This document shows positions 10,053-21,620 of a stretch of DNA of 64,000 nucleotides, in pieces (the first letter of the stretch is position 1; the number at the start of each line of letters is the position of its first letter). The stretch is from Melastoma dodecandrum (Eukaryota; Streptophyta; Magnoliopsida; Myrtales; Melastomataceae). Both the position numbers and the translations under genes were made by a program. The notes beneath the pieces are model-generated. The model did no database searches, was not told the DNA's origin, and saw only the letters and a program-made list of their open reading frames with translations. The stretch lies in contig JARUPY010000190.1 of NCBI GenBank assembly GCA_029817715.1, positions 62,001 through 126,000 on the forward strand. The letters run 5' to 3'.

Positions 10053-13000
10053 TCAATTGGGCAGGGATTTCTTAAGGATTTCCAGCGCCTCTTCGACAGA
10101 GGATGCATTCTCAAGTTTGGATCTATCGACCAATGGCTGATTCCTGGCCAGCCTTGGCAAGATTTCAAATTCCTGTATGACACAACCGCAGCAAGAAGAT
10201 CATAAGCAAATCTCCGCAAATTGTTGTAAACAAAAAAAAAAAAATAGTTAATCGCCATGGACATTTGAAAGCAGTAAACACGATCTCGGGAAGGCATGCA
10301 TTTGATGGAATGAATTTGCCATTATAGGCATATCCTTTCACAAAGAGTGGAATGTAGGCTTCTTCTGCTTTAAAGACAAATAAATAACATTTGCAAGGAA
10401 AATGCTATTTTCGTGAGAACACAATTACATTAATTGAAGACTTCATTTGAACACAATTACAATGCAGGAATTTTCATTTGAATAAGGCAAAAGCGAGTTA
10501 CAGAAGGCAACCAAAAGTCATCCAGTGTGCAACATCCTCGACCATCCCTGATTAACATTTTGAAGTAATCTCTGATCATATATAGGACTTTTAGCAGTAG
10601 CGAATAACATGGCCTGGCATTCAGCTCTTAGAACAAAGAATATTTTGCCGGGGAAGCGATTCAGTTCCCAAGTTGACTATTGATGGCATGCCAATTAAGT
10701 GGAAAGTGGATCGACCATGAGTATTAGAGGTTTATTCGTCAGTTTCGCTCATTATCAAACGGATCATTATACGCTTGTGTTCAGGCTTCTACCAAAGAAT
10801 TAATCCAGGATTCCTTGTTTGAAATGGCACAAAAGATAGACCAACTATACAAAACATACCTCAGGGCTTCCGCTTTCTAGAAAAACTCCCTTCAATCTAC
10901 CTGAAGAATTACAAGTTTCTACCTCATTAGTCTACATGAAAACCACAAAATGCACCCTATCTGCTCCAATTGTGTACAAAGAATAAAAAAGAATACGCTA
11001 ATCTGATCAAGTTACCTGAATTTATCCAGAAGGCTGCAACTTTGGGATTGAAATTCCCGACCTCAACTGTCTCGCCAACTGGAAACAAGTAAATCCACAA
11101 GTTTCTCTAGGATCAGAAATAAGAGAATTTTTAGTTATGAGGAAGAGTATTGTTCATTGACTATTACCATTATCTCCAAAAAATTGCCACCAGATTTTTC
11201 TTGAACTCCCCTCGTATTCAAATACCCTTGAATAAAAGTATGGTAGATAATCGTACCTGAAAATTTTGAAGGAACATAAGACAAATTAAAGGATACTTGA
11301 CATTGTGTTCTCGATTGATATCATAGATAGGCTGAGAAATATGTACGTCTCGGAAGGATTCAGTAAAGATTTCACACAATGCTGTGCAGATCGTCTTGCA
11401 TGATCAACATGCTCTACTCGAGTGATGCGGTCGTAAATCTGTCCATAAGAAAAGCATTGATGAGCAAAAACAAATACAAATCCTTCCCAGGACCCATACT
11501 TGTCAGGCATACCTTCAAAGGAAATGCAGCAACATCTCCAATTGCATATATTCCGGGAATTTTAGTACGGAAATGGCCGTCAACCTGACTGTCTAAGTTT
11601 ATCAATGTCGTATAATGGATATCTCCCAAAAAGAGGAAAGCAAACACTACATCAGCATAACTGAGCAAAAAAACCTCAAAAGAAGGCATTATCACGACCT
11701 GTATTCCACCCACTTTTGGATTTGTTTCAAGCATCTCAAATGGTGAGATGGCAGGTTTGGCCCCAATTCCAACCACCACCTATTGAGAAGATGGAATTGG
11801 GCCATTAAAAATTTACTTATAAATGAAGCTGAATATATTTGAATTCTGGGACATGCAAAACATAGTCAAGAAAGTACAGTGTCAGCTTCTAGCAAAGATC
11901 CATCTTCAAGCTTAACAGCAGATACCCGACCATCAGAACCAGCTTCTAAGTTCTTAATGGAGAGACCCTGAGAACCACAATGTCAACACATGTCTAGTGA
12001 AGCATTTCTTGAAATAGAATACAAGGAAAAGTAAAAACCTTCACGAACTTAACGCCTCTGTCTTGGTAAAATTGTTCATATTTGCTGGCGAGTGAAGGAG
12101 TGAAGAGCCTTTGCATTAGATGGTTCTCTGGAAATACAATCTTCATGAACAAAAAGAAAACAGTCAATTACTGATATGCAAGCTCCAGAAAGATCTGCAG
12201 GCAGTTTTTTGTTGCTGGTATGATTACAATTTATTCAAATTCCTTTTATATATCTCAGATAATGTGTTGTATTGAATCATTCTTACTGTTTTTGAAGGTG
12301 AGACCAACTAAATAACATGCTTGATAACACTGAGATACTCATGAGAAGCCCGGTAAGTAAGCAGTTAAAAATATAACTCTTTAACATTCTTTACAATAAG
12401 TCTTACAAACATATTATGAATAAGCAGAACAGAAACGAGACCTACAGTTGTATCAAGGTTCCACCCAACAGCAGCTGCAGCAACCTCCATCCCGATATAG
12501 CCGCCACCAACCACGACCACTTTTTTTGTCCTCTCCTGAGATAAAAGCACAAGAAACATTCATGTTTTTATTACACAAACAATACAACAGATGTGATAAG
12601 TTTATCGTCTTCAATATACGAGTCACTCCATTGATCATTAAGAAATGCAAATAAAAGAGCCGCTAAGTAAGAGAAACTGTGACAGAACACCATTGTCCCT
12701 TTGCTACCATGATTACTGCACTCCTAGGACAGGGAAAATCTAGAATAAATGGAAAGAAAACTCAGTATTGCAGAATTTCTATGGAATTCAAATGTAAATA
12801 GTAGGATCCAAGAAAAATACCCAGGATGAAATGAGTGAATCGGCATCAGCAACATCCCTGATATAATGGACTCCAGGAAGATCTCCTCCAATTTTTTCTG
12901 AAAATCTACAATTAATCAATCCACCAATCAGCCCTTAATTAGAAGTGTATGCCTACAGCAACAACTGAAAACATCTCCCAACTCAACAGCAGATTATCAC

Positions 13001-14337
13001 CTTGTAGATGTGCTCCCTGTAGCAATTATGAGGCTTCCATACTTGAGAAGCTTTCCAGAAGTAGTAGTTAGAGTTTGTTTCCCTGGATCAATATTGGTCA
13101 CTGGATCTTCATATAAAATCTATTAGCACAATAACAAAAGAAGTGGTTGTTACTCCAAGGGAGTTATCGACATAGCACAATAGCACAGTTACAATGCAAG
13201 CCTCTTCCCAAAAATTCACCTCTATTCCTTTTTCTTTATACCAGTCAGCAGTTTGTCGCTCTCCTCCGGAGCCAACACAAGTGTGGAAACCCTGCATTAA
13301 CAATTGTTTGTAACTTTATGTCATTATCAAAGTAGACAAGAATAATCAGACAGATCGTTGAAACTTAAAAGGAAAAAGAACGGGCAGAAAATATTAGTCA
13401 TACCGGCAAGCGAGCAGGTTTCTTGTCCAGAGGAAATAAGTAACCCTTTGTCAAAGCAGGGCGCTCATATGGCGCATATGTCTACATGAGTAGTGGATTA
13501 ATTGATGTCAACACACGGCTTCACAAGAAAGCAAAAGTATATGGAATATATAAGTACCTCTTTCGTGACAATGCAGAGCTTCTTATTGGCCATTCCATGT
13601 TCAACCAATGCACGAGCAGCATAGCCAGCAGAATTCCCACCACCAACAATTACAACCCTTAACAAAGATAAAGGACAACAAGTGCAGAAATCTAAGTAGA
13701 AAACATTAACCCGTGGAGACAGTGCTGGAGAAAACTATGGTGAATACATTACCAGCCCTCCAAGGCTGGTGCAAGGAAGGAATGTGCGTATATTTATGCA
13801 AATAACAGTGACCTTATTTTTGCGCCTCGATCACCTTACTCATAGTCAACAAAGTAAAAACTTCACATCATCGCCTTAGAAATTTACTAATCTCAATCTC
13901 CATAATAAAAGACAGAGAAGCGAAAGAGGTAGAAGTTTCAGCGAGTAATTAGCATTCAAATCCCAAAAAGACAGTAGTAAGCATGTGGATATGATTAAGT
14001 AATCCACGGGCATCACAGACGACCACTCACTCCTGATTCTCATTGGCAAAGGAAGGCGAGGCTGCCGCGGCGAAGCACCTTCTAGGACTCACAAAGCTCC
14101 CGGCAGCAGTAAAAGGCGATCGAGGTACGATGGTGTGATCGCAAGGCATCGGAATTCGCAATCCGGCAATCGCCGCCCTGCGCGAGACCTTCCTGAGAAC
14201 TGAAACAACCAAGGGAAAAGGCGCTGGATACTTAAAAAGAATGAATGGAGTCGGAAAGAGAGAAAAAAATCAAAACGGAACAGAGCGAATTTCGGCAGAA
14301 TCTCGGGGGAAGGAAGGAACAACGGACCTGAATGCAT
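10053..14337 (-). CDS. Monodehydroascorbate reductase, chloroplastic/mitochondrial (MDAR5/6 type)
   Basis: FAD enzyme that reduces monodehydroascorbate radical to ascorbate with NAD(P)H in the ascorbate-glutathione cycle. Seventeen exons join in frame to 490 residues: 14337-14328, 14199-14031, 13657-13558, 13481-13404, 13291-13220, 13119-13001, 12905-12821, 12535-12446, 12140-12039, 11967-11878, 11779-11699, 11584-11513, 11438-11347, 11256-11168, 11078-11016, 10900-10860, 10172-10053. A basic, alanine-rich transit peptide precedes SFANENQE. Then follow the FAD-binding GGGNSAGYAA (residues ~65), YAPYERPALTKGYLFP, the NAD-binding GGGYIGMEVAAAA (~221), YAIGDVAAFP (~345) and the C-terminal SSVEEALEIL. 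Length matches the organellar isoform. The first exon codes only three residues. The last intron is 687 bp, and the last exon was copied into both SPH arms on the right. It shares a promoter with eS10. Confidence 0.93.
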
Positions 14338-14621
14338 CGCCGGCGGTAGGAAGCTCGTCGGTGGAGTGGGGAGCCCGAGAAGACTTTAGTTGTGATTGAT
14401 CGAGGAACGCTGCGGAAAGAGTCGGATAGTGACGTCAGCTAACCGGCTGGAGTGACGTAAGCGGGCAACTGACCAACAAACGGGGCTTTTTACAGGTCGG
14501 CCCAATTGACACAATCCATCACTATAAAATGTAACCCCTCACCACAGCTAGGGTTTCCTCCGCCGACTTTGGTGAGAACTAAACCTTAGCGACAGTCCCC
14601 GCCGCCGTCGTCGAGCCAGCC
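14338..14621. promoter_or_regulatory. Divergent promoter shared by MDAR and eS10
   Basis: 284 bases separate the two start codons. Visible elements are two TGACG cores in tandem (14430, as TGACGTCA, and 14453; bZIP/TGA-type sites), a GGCCCAA site II element (14499-14505), a TATA box facing eS10 (tataaaat, 14523-14530) and a telobox-like ctagggttt (14548-14556). Site II plus telobox is the usual signature of plant ribosomal-protein promoters. The TGACG pair would suit an antioxidant gene. Assigning each element to one gene is inference. Confidence 0.65.
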
Positions 14622-15699
14622 ATGATCATCTCGGAGAAGAACCGGCGCGAGATCTCCAAGTACCTCTTCCAAGGTAAGAAATGAGTCAGAAAAGCCCCAA
14701 ACCATTCCGTATAATCTCGAGTTCGATGGGTGATCGTTTTCGTATGGGGGGGGGGGGGGGGCACAGAGGGGGTTTGTTACGCGAAGAAGGATTACAACCT
14801 ATCGAAGCACCCGGAGATCGATGTGCCGAACCTGCAAGTGATTAAGCTGATGCAGAGCTTCAAGTCCAAGGAGTACGTGAGGGAGACTTTTGCTTGGATG
14901 CATTACTATTGGTTCCTCACCAATGATGGGATCGAGTTCCTGAGGACTTACCTTAATTTGCCCTCCGAGATCGTGCCCGCCACCTTGAAGAAGCAGGCCA
15001 AGCCTGCCGGTGGTCGCCCCTTGGGTGGACCTCCTGGGGATCGCCCTCGGTATGCTGCCCTTTTCGCTTACTTTATCTAAATGTGTTTGTCTTCGACGAA
15101 TGATGGCAGTGATTCTGATTCATTGGATTAGACTTCTCTGTTAGCTACCGAATGCCCTGCACTGCAATTATTGGAAAAGCTGCTTGGTTTGACGAGCATG
15201 GAGTGTAATGTGTGCATTCGGTGGAGAGAGATGTTAGATTGTCATTTCCAACATCTACCATTGGTTTTTCTATGTTCACTAATATATTTAGATCCCAGAG
15301 TTGTTTTTTTAATGAACGTAATGACTTTGAATCACTGAAATTCTTTTTGTGGAACAATATTGCAGTGGCCCTCCCCGCTTCGAGGGAGAAAGGAGGTTTG
15401 GTGATCGTGAGGGATATCGCAGTGGCCCAAGAGGTCCTGGAGGTGAATTTGGTGATAAGGGGGGAGCTCCAGCTGACTACAGGCCTTCTTTTGGGGTATG
15501 TCTCTGTGAAATTATCTGTCTCCTTGGAACACTTCAGTTTTCTCGTGTAATTGGTCTTTTGTACCATCATTGGTAGCTGGTTCAATATCCAACCAAATTT
15601 GATGGTTTTTTTCTCTTGAAGGGCCCGGGTGGAAGACCCGGCTTTGGTCGTGGTGCTGGTAGCTATGGTGCTGGACCAGCTAGCTCAAACCTCCCCTGA
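14622..15699 (+). CDS. 40S ribosomal protein eS10
   Basis: Component of the small ribosomal subunit beak. Four exons (14622-14673, 14767-15049, 15366-15495, 15622-15699) give 180 residues, the normal plant length. The N-terminal S10/plectin domain starts [17 protein letters not shown], continues [18 protein letters not shown], and ends near [14 protein letters not shown] sequence (here [19 protein letters not shown]). A Gly/Arg-rich tail ends in SSNLP. All introns have GT/AG borders. The 3' end of intron 1 is unusual: a run of 16 G replaces the expected pyrimidine tract just before cacag. Confidence 0.94.
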
Positions 15700-16338
15700 A
15701 GCAACAATGTTTGGTAGTCTTAGCATCGTGGTTGTAAGCAAAACCTGAGAACCCATCAGTCTGAATTCGTTTTTACATGTTTCTTCTGTTCTTTATTTTC
15801 ATGTTTACTTCCATTTGATGGAACAGATTGATGATCTGGCCTTGTGTTCTTGATGAAAGATAAGTTTTGATTATCCGATACTTCCTCGCATGTTTTATTT
15901 TCTGCGGATGATGAAACTCAGAATTTATCCAACTCGGTCCTGATTTTGTGCTTAAACATTCGTAAAATTAATACTGTCTTTGTTAAGAATCTGGCTGATT
16001 GGCCTTTTGGAAAATAATATGACGGGGAGAAGCAATAATAGATAAGTCGCTTAGAGATATGCTGATGTCATGGCTGGGACAAGATGACAACTTCTGTGTT
16101 CTTAGGGTTGGTTTTCAATGCGAATATGTTTTCTACTTGAAGATAAGTTTGAGGAAAAGTATGAGCACGCTTAGGATGTAGCCAAGAGCACGAGCGATGA
16201 AATGCCCAAGGTTTATGTAGCTTGAGAGGAGAGGTTTGATGAAGGGCATGAGGAACATCAGATAGATGCGCTGCACAAATAGAATCACCGCCTCTGGACT
16301 CTTTAGGAAACCTGCATGATCGTGTAGGATGAACTAAG
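15700..16338. other. Convergent intergenic spacer between eS10 and the NTF2-like gene
   Basis: Contains the eS10 3' UTR on the plus strand and the 3' UTR of the minus-strand neighbour. No further gene, repeat or RNA was recognised. Confidence 0.5.
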
Positions 16339-17285
16339 TTAGTTGTCTGTCTGTAAAGTCTGAAGTAAGGAAATGGCATGAGTACTTTCTGTTGCCTTCG
16401 GGAACTCGTCGAACAATGAAGTGACAGCCTTCAAGAGAATCTGTTTGCATAGGATCAGTAAACATGTTAAGTGTGGTGTTGGGTTATCTCGGAAGAAGGT
16501 ATTGATTTACTAATTTTCTCGTGATCTTACCAGCACAAAGCCACCCGGTTTGATTGGTGATTCAATGAAAACTTGTGCTTTCCTTCAGAAAATCAGGTTA
16601 GATTTCTTCTGAAACAGATTTCAGCTCAGCGACCATAGAAAATGAGTTTTGAGGATTTACCTAATGAGAACACCGTCTCCTTGTTTCGAGAACCGAAAGT
16701 TGCTGCAGCCTCTTGTGAGTGGGATCTCGCTTCCTTTCCATTCTGTATATAAAAAGACCGACGGGTCAATAGGTAGGCATGTGAATGTATGGAAAAGCTG
16801 AACGCGAGGCAGAGGGTCTAACAGAGGCTACCCAAATGCCAGCTCGCCCAAGCTGCCTCGCCATCTTCGTGAACCTCCTCAAGGCAGAACTTCACGTTCT
16901 TGCCCATGGCAACACCGAGTTGCTCAAGGAAAGCAACGATTTCCTACAACGTTGTAGTAGGTAGGAGGATTCAGCCCTGAAACAAAAGTGAACTGATCAA
17001 GATCGGGAATCTACAGACCTTGTTTCCATTGAATGGTTTGGTGAAGGCATAGTCCCGAAAGCAGCAATCTTCCGCAACGATCCTGCTCGACTCCTTCGCA
17101 TCCTTCTCATTGATGCTGTAATACAGTCCCCTAACGCATAATTCTCCAGGGGAAACTGGCATTACCGAGTTATCAACATCCTTGTTGGAAGCTTTTGCTA
17201 CCGCAAGCTCCCGACCTCTACCGCTACAAGCCACTGCCTTCTTTACGGAGCACGGGTACGAGGATGGGAAGGCGGAGGCAGCCAT
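16339..17285 (-). CDS. Plastid-targeted NTF2-like / SnoaL-fold protein
   Basis: Five exons (17285-17019, 16943-16832, 16742-16661, 16582-16531, 16440-16339) join in frame to 204 residues. The first ~55 residues, starting MAASAFPSSYPCSVKKAV, look like a chloroplast transit peptide. The rest follows the NTF2-like layout: a helix VRGLYYSINEKDAK, then EDCCFRDYAFTKPF, EIVAFLEQLGVAMG, KFCLEEVHEDGEAAWASWHLEWKG, IPLTRGCSNF and RKAQVFIESPIKPGGF. The closest family known to me is the small group of plant nuclear-transport-factor-2-like plastid proteins (such as At1g71480), whose biochemical role is unclear. The start was placed at the first ATG in frame; sequence upstream in the same frame has no ATG. 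Confidence 0.82.
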
Positions 17286-18320
17286 CCGATTGATAACTGA
17301 GACTCCAGGGGGGGAGGGACTCGGTCCAAATGGGACAGGAGGAGCATCACGATACGGGCGATGAAGCAAGGAATTTGTTTCTTGCTTAGGAATCGAGATA
17401 ATGTCTTTCCTTTTTGTAGCTTCGACGAGTTCACGGGGGAGTAATTAATTAATTAATAATATTATTAATCTTAGAAAGTGCAAATTTAGGGGCGAGCAAT
17501 TCGTGAACCTACCCTGCCTTATTTTAGCATGTGTCTCAAATAATCGTCTAAGAAAGTTATAGTATCGGTTTCGATTTCATGTCATTATGGGACACTTTCA
17601 CATTAAATTCAGCCTGTTACTTCAATTAATATAAAAAATATCAAGGGTGCTTTGCGCCAAAAATGCTAAATATAAACTAGAGCTATTTACAATTTTAAAA
17701 TAAAAATTATTTATACAAATAGAAAATAGAAATTATATAAAGATATTATAAAAATATATTACAAAAATTATATATTGAAATAGAACGTGTCATGTTCTCG
17801 ATTGTTCAGGCTGGTTACGAGGTAAGAGTCCGAAATCGTACTTGATATTGCCGGTTTTAAAAGTTTAGACTCTAGAATCTACCCAACTTATTCGAGAATC
17901 TATACTAATACCAATATTATACTAGCGGTTCCGACCGATTTCCAATGATACCCGGAACCAATGCTAACGTGGGCACATTACGTGAGATACCAAAAAAAAT
18001 GGAACGTAGAAAAGTTATAAAAAAAAGTTACGTGTGAGATTTGGACATTTTTCATTCACTTGTTGGGATAATACAAGAATCCCATAAGCAAAGTAAGACA
18101 GGCTTAAATGAGTAAGATCAACTACGTTGTTTAAGGGGTTGAGGCTACTTTTTTTGGGAATTAATTTCCGCACCATTAATAAAACCAGAATCGTATTTAA
18201 GAGAATATCTGATTTTCTTACAAGCAGAAGAGCGATGTGTCTGAACTGAACTACATCAAACTACTTGGGACAACCTCTGTGTACTTCTTCTTTCGTACGT
18301 ACGGTAAGGATTTAGAATTG
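17286..18320. other. AT-rich intergenic region
   Basis: Divergent promoter region between the minus-strand NTF2-like gene and the plus-strand glycosyltransferase. It is strongly AT-rich around 17440-17460 and 17680-17780. No gene or repeat was recognised. Confidence 0.45.
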
Positions 18321-20018
18321 ATGAAGAGGGAAGGGACGCCTCCTCCGCTCCCGAAGCTCCTCCTCTCCCTCCTCCTCTTCCTCCTCTCCCTCACTTACCT
18401 CTTCTACACCCTCAAGCTCTCCATTCCCTCCAGCCAGCTCGCTTCCTCTCCTCCCCCTTCTTCCGACCAGAGGACAGCGATCCACCACCTCGTCTTCGGC
18501 ATCGCTGCCTCCACCAAGCTCTGGGACCACAGGAAGGACTACATTAAGCTCTGGTTCAGTCTTATTCTTTCTTTTCTCCAGATTTATTTGTCTCTTCCAA
18601 CAAATGCATGTCGTCTGTCGTTGGTCAATGAAATTAACTTTTTTTTTCTTTTTGGGTTGCAAGGTTCAAGCCGGAGGAGTCTATGAGGGGCATAGTGTGG
18701 CTCGACAAGGAGGTCCCGATCGCTGCAGGGGATGCCGAGGGCCTCCCTATGATCAGGATCTCCGGAGACACCTCGCACTTCAAGTACACAAACAAGCAGG
18801 GCCACCGGTCTGCCCTCAGGATATAACGCATCGTGTCGGAGACCCTGAGGATGGGTCTGGCTGACGTGAGGTGGTTTGTGATGGGCGACGATGACACGGT
18901 GTTTGTTACGGAGAACCTGGTGAGGGTGCTGAACGGGTATGACCACAGGGGTTACTACTACATCGGGAGCGTGTCGGAGAGCCACCTGCAGAACATATAC
19001 TTCTCGTACGGGATGGCGTACGGAGGGGGAGGGTTCGCGATAAGCTACGGGCTGGCGGTGGCGTTGGAGGGGATGCAGGACAGGTGTATGGGTAGGTACC
19101 CGGGTTTGTACGGCTCCGATGACCGGATCCAGGCTTGCATGGCAGAGCTTGGTGTTCCCCTCACCAGGCACCTCGGTTTCCACCAGGTTCATGTTTTCCT
19201 CTCGTTCGTTCATTCATTCATGTGTCTGTGTTTGTGTTTGTGTAACTCTAACCAGGGACAAATCTTTTAAAACCACCGGATTCAGTTCGATGTCTACGGC
19301 AACTTGTTCGGCCTGCTGGCGGCTCACCCAGTGACGCCCCTCGTCTCCCTCCACCACCTCGACATCGTAGAGCCCATCTTCCCAAACATGACCCGCCTCC
19401 AGGCCCTCCGCCGGCTCGCCCTCCCAATGAAACTGGACTCTGCCGCGCTCATGCAGCAGTCCATCTGCTACGACAGGTCCAGGGCATGGACGATATCCAT
19501 ATCCTGGGGGTACGCGGTGCAGGTCTTCCGGGGGGTGTTCTCCCCAAGGGAGATGGAGACGCCAGCGAGGACCTTCCTCAACTGGTACAAGAAGGCGGAC
19601 TACACCGGCTACGCCTTCAACACAAGGCCGGCAAGCAGGAACCCGTGCCAGATGCCTTTTGTGTTCTACCTATCGGACGCCAGGCCGGGTAAGGGGGGAA
19701 ACAGCACGGTGGTGAGCGTGTACGCGAGGCACAGGGAGCCGCGGCCGCATTGCAAGTGGAAGATGGAGAGCCCGGAGGGGGTGGAGTACGTGGTGGTGGA
19801 GAAGCCGAGGGATCCAAATCTATGGGATCGGGTAAGGCATGATGCACGCTTTCCTTCAAGATGGGGTTGAAAATGCATACGATAAAAAGTGGGGGTTTTG
19901 TATGTTTTGTTCGTAGGGTCCGAGGAGGAACTGTTGCAGGGTTAAAGAGACAACAAGGAAAGGGAGATTGGTGGTTGATGTGGGTGTGTGTGTGGAAGGT
20001 GAGATCGCCGAAATGTAA
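18321..20018 (+). pseudogene. DUF604 / GT31 fringe-like glycosyltransferase with one in-frame stop
   Basis: Four exons (18321-18553, 18664-19186, 19286-19831, 19917-20018) would encode 467 residues. It is a Golgi type-II membrane protein: short N-terminus, one membrane segment (LLLSLLLFLLSLTYLF), then HHLVFGIAASTKLW, RWFVMGDDDTVF with the DxD metal/sugar-nucleotide site, YGMAYGGGGFAISYGLA, DDRIQACMAELGVPLT, GFHQ-FDVYGN and C-terminal CCRV. These are hallmarks of plant DUF604 proteins related to fringe/beta-1,3-glycosyltransferases. Codon 132 is TAA (18824-18826), before the DDD motif, in a position where relatives have serine; one C-to-A change would explain it. Everything else, including splice sites, is intact, so the loss is recent, polymorphic or an assembly error. 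Its sugar acceptor is unknown. Confidence 0.85.
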
Positions 20019-21250
20019 TGATAATTCCCTATTTATTTATTTCAACAACGTTTGACGTATAGACAAGTATTCATGAAATTGAGAAGAAACGAGATTCAAA
20101 ATGTGACCCCCAAGATGACTAAAGCTGATCAAAAACAAAATTGGTGCAAGATCACCATCAACCTAACATGTAGTAAACCTTTCAAGGGAACTCCCCCCAA
20201 CAGAAATTTTTACACCATCATTTCGCCACAACATCCCAGTGGTTCCTTTTTACTCCATGGGACACCACAGATGTTCAAATGCGCACGCCCAAATTACCTT
20301 CCATCCCTACAAAATCCCAAAAATGGAGGAGTACCCACTTTCAGGTTTGTTTCAGAGCGAAATAACGCAACAACTTTCAAAATTCTCTCTTTATAATGTC
20401 CCTAATTAGGTGTTTTTCAAACAGAGTTCGAGGAATTAGTTGCCCAGATTTGAAAGTTGTTATTTACCTGCCTATTTTTAGAGATAGGGATGACAAGAGA
20501 TGAGCCTAACTCTGGATGGTGGGCGGTCCCTCAAAACCAATAGAAAAGGGCATGTATAGGGATTAGTGAATAGCCAAGAAATGGCCCCAGAAATGGAAAA
20601 GAAGTGAAGCCGGTCGATAGCTATATAGGTTACCTCGAATGAGCATAATACATGTCCTAACGGCACAAGCCATCTCATGAAACATGAGAGTTTCCCTAAA
20701 TAACAGCAGAGGCGGTAATTTAGTTGTCTAGCCAGCGATCAAGTGCCAACAGGAGCTGGGGTTACCATAAAACTGAGAAAAGAAAGAAACCAGAAGAGTC
20801 CAGCTGCATAGTTCCAGGGATAATAGCCCAATCAGTTTATCAACTAAACAAGAGCATAAGTGGGAGTTAAGCCAACTGTCCATCTGACTACGAGTGCCAA
20901 TAAGAGCTTTGAGTTACCTCATGATTTATAATAAAGTCACCGTTCCTTGCACCAACTGTACACACAAAAATTGATCCGTCTTCCTATTTTTCATGGGAAA
21001 TTCTTAGCCATCGTCAGTGTATCATCATCCTATGTAACAGAAAGAGGGCAGCTGACCTAAATTCTACCTTTTCACTCAAAACATCACAGAAGTCCCACAC
21101 GGAAGAAAAAAAGCAACAATATCTCAACTTCAGATAAGATACCAACCTTAACAATGTATCCATGAAAGGAAGTTGCATATTCTCAAAGGACAGCTGTGAG
21201 ATAAAGAAAGCAGTTTGACGCGGAATCTTATCTGACCAACTAGAGAGTCA
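20019..21250. other. Gene-free stretch left of the copia insertion
   Basis: 3' UTR of the glycosyltransferase gene followed by about 1.1 kb with no convincing exon on either strand. Since the copia insertion splits this DNA from 26724 onward, part of it may be the 3' region of the RS-rich gene on the minus strand. Confidence 0.4.
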
Positions 21251-21255
21251 GGAAG

Positions 21256-21620
21256 TGTGGAAGTTGACGGAATCTAAAAGCATCCTGGGAAGAAGATAAA
21301 TCTGCAGGAAGAAGGAAGGAAAAGGGAAGGACGAAGAAGAAGGTGGCAAGGAAGAAGAAGAAGAAGAAGAAGGCTAAGAAAAAGACAAACAGAACATTTG
21401 TGTTTTCATATCTCACTAACAATCAATTACACGCCTCCAGTAGCTCAATTTATAACCAGCATTCTGTTGCAACAACCACTACCACTAATTACAATTTTAT
21501 CCATGTTCTTCTGGAATGAGACCAGCACGCACATGCTCTCAGCCTGTTAGCGTGGGTTGAGCATTACGTTACCATCGGCCTGTTCTCCTGGGCTGGGCTC
21601 CATACCACCATAATCCAACA
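21256..21620 (-). repeat. 3' LTR of the copia element
   Basis: 365 bp. It contains an aag/aga-rich purine block (on the plus strand) and ends cataatccaaca. The end of the pol frame (to 21547) runs into this LTR. It lacks 9 bases present in the right LTR. Confidence 0.93.

Noticed and set aside
10173..10859. MDAR gene lacking its last exon
   Set aside because: First suspected because exon 16 is followed by 687 bases without coding text; the terminal exon was then found at 10172-10053 with correct splice sites and phase.
18584..19213. 209-codon minus-strand frame opposite the glycosyltransferase
   Set aside because: GC-rich shadow of exon 2; splice sites and domain motifs support the plus strand.
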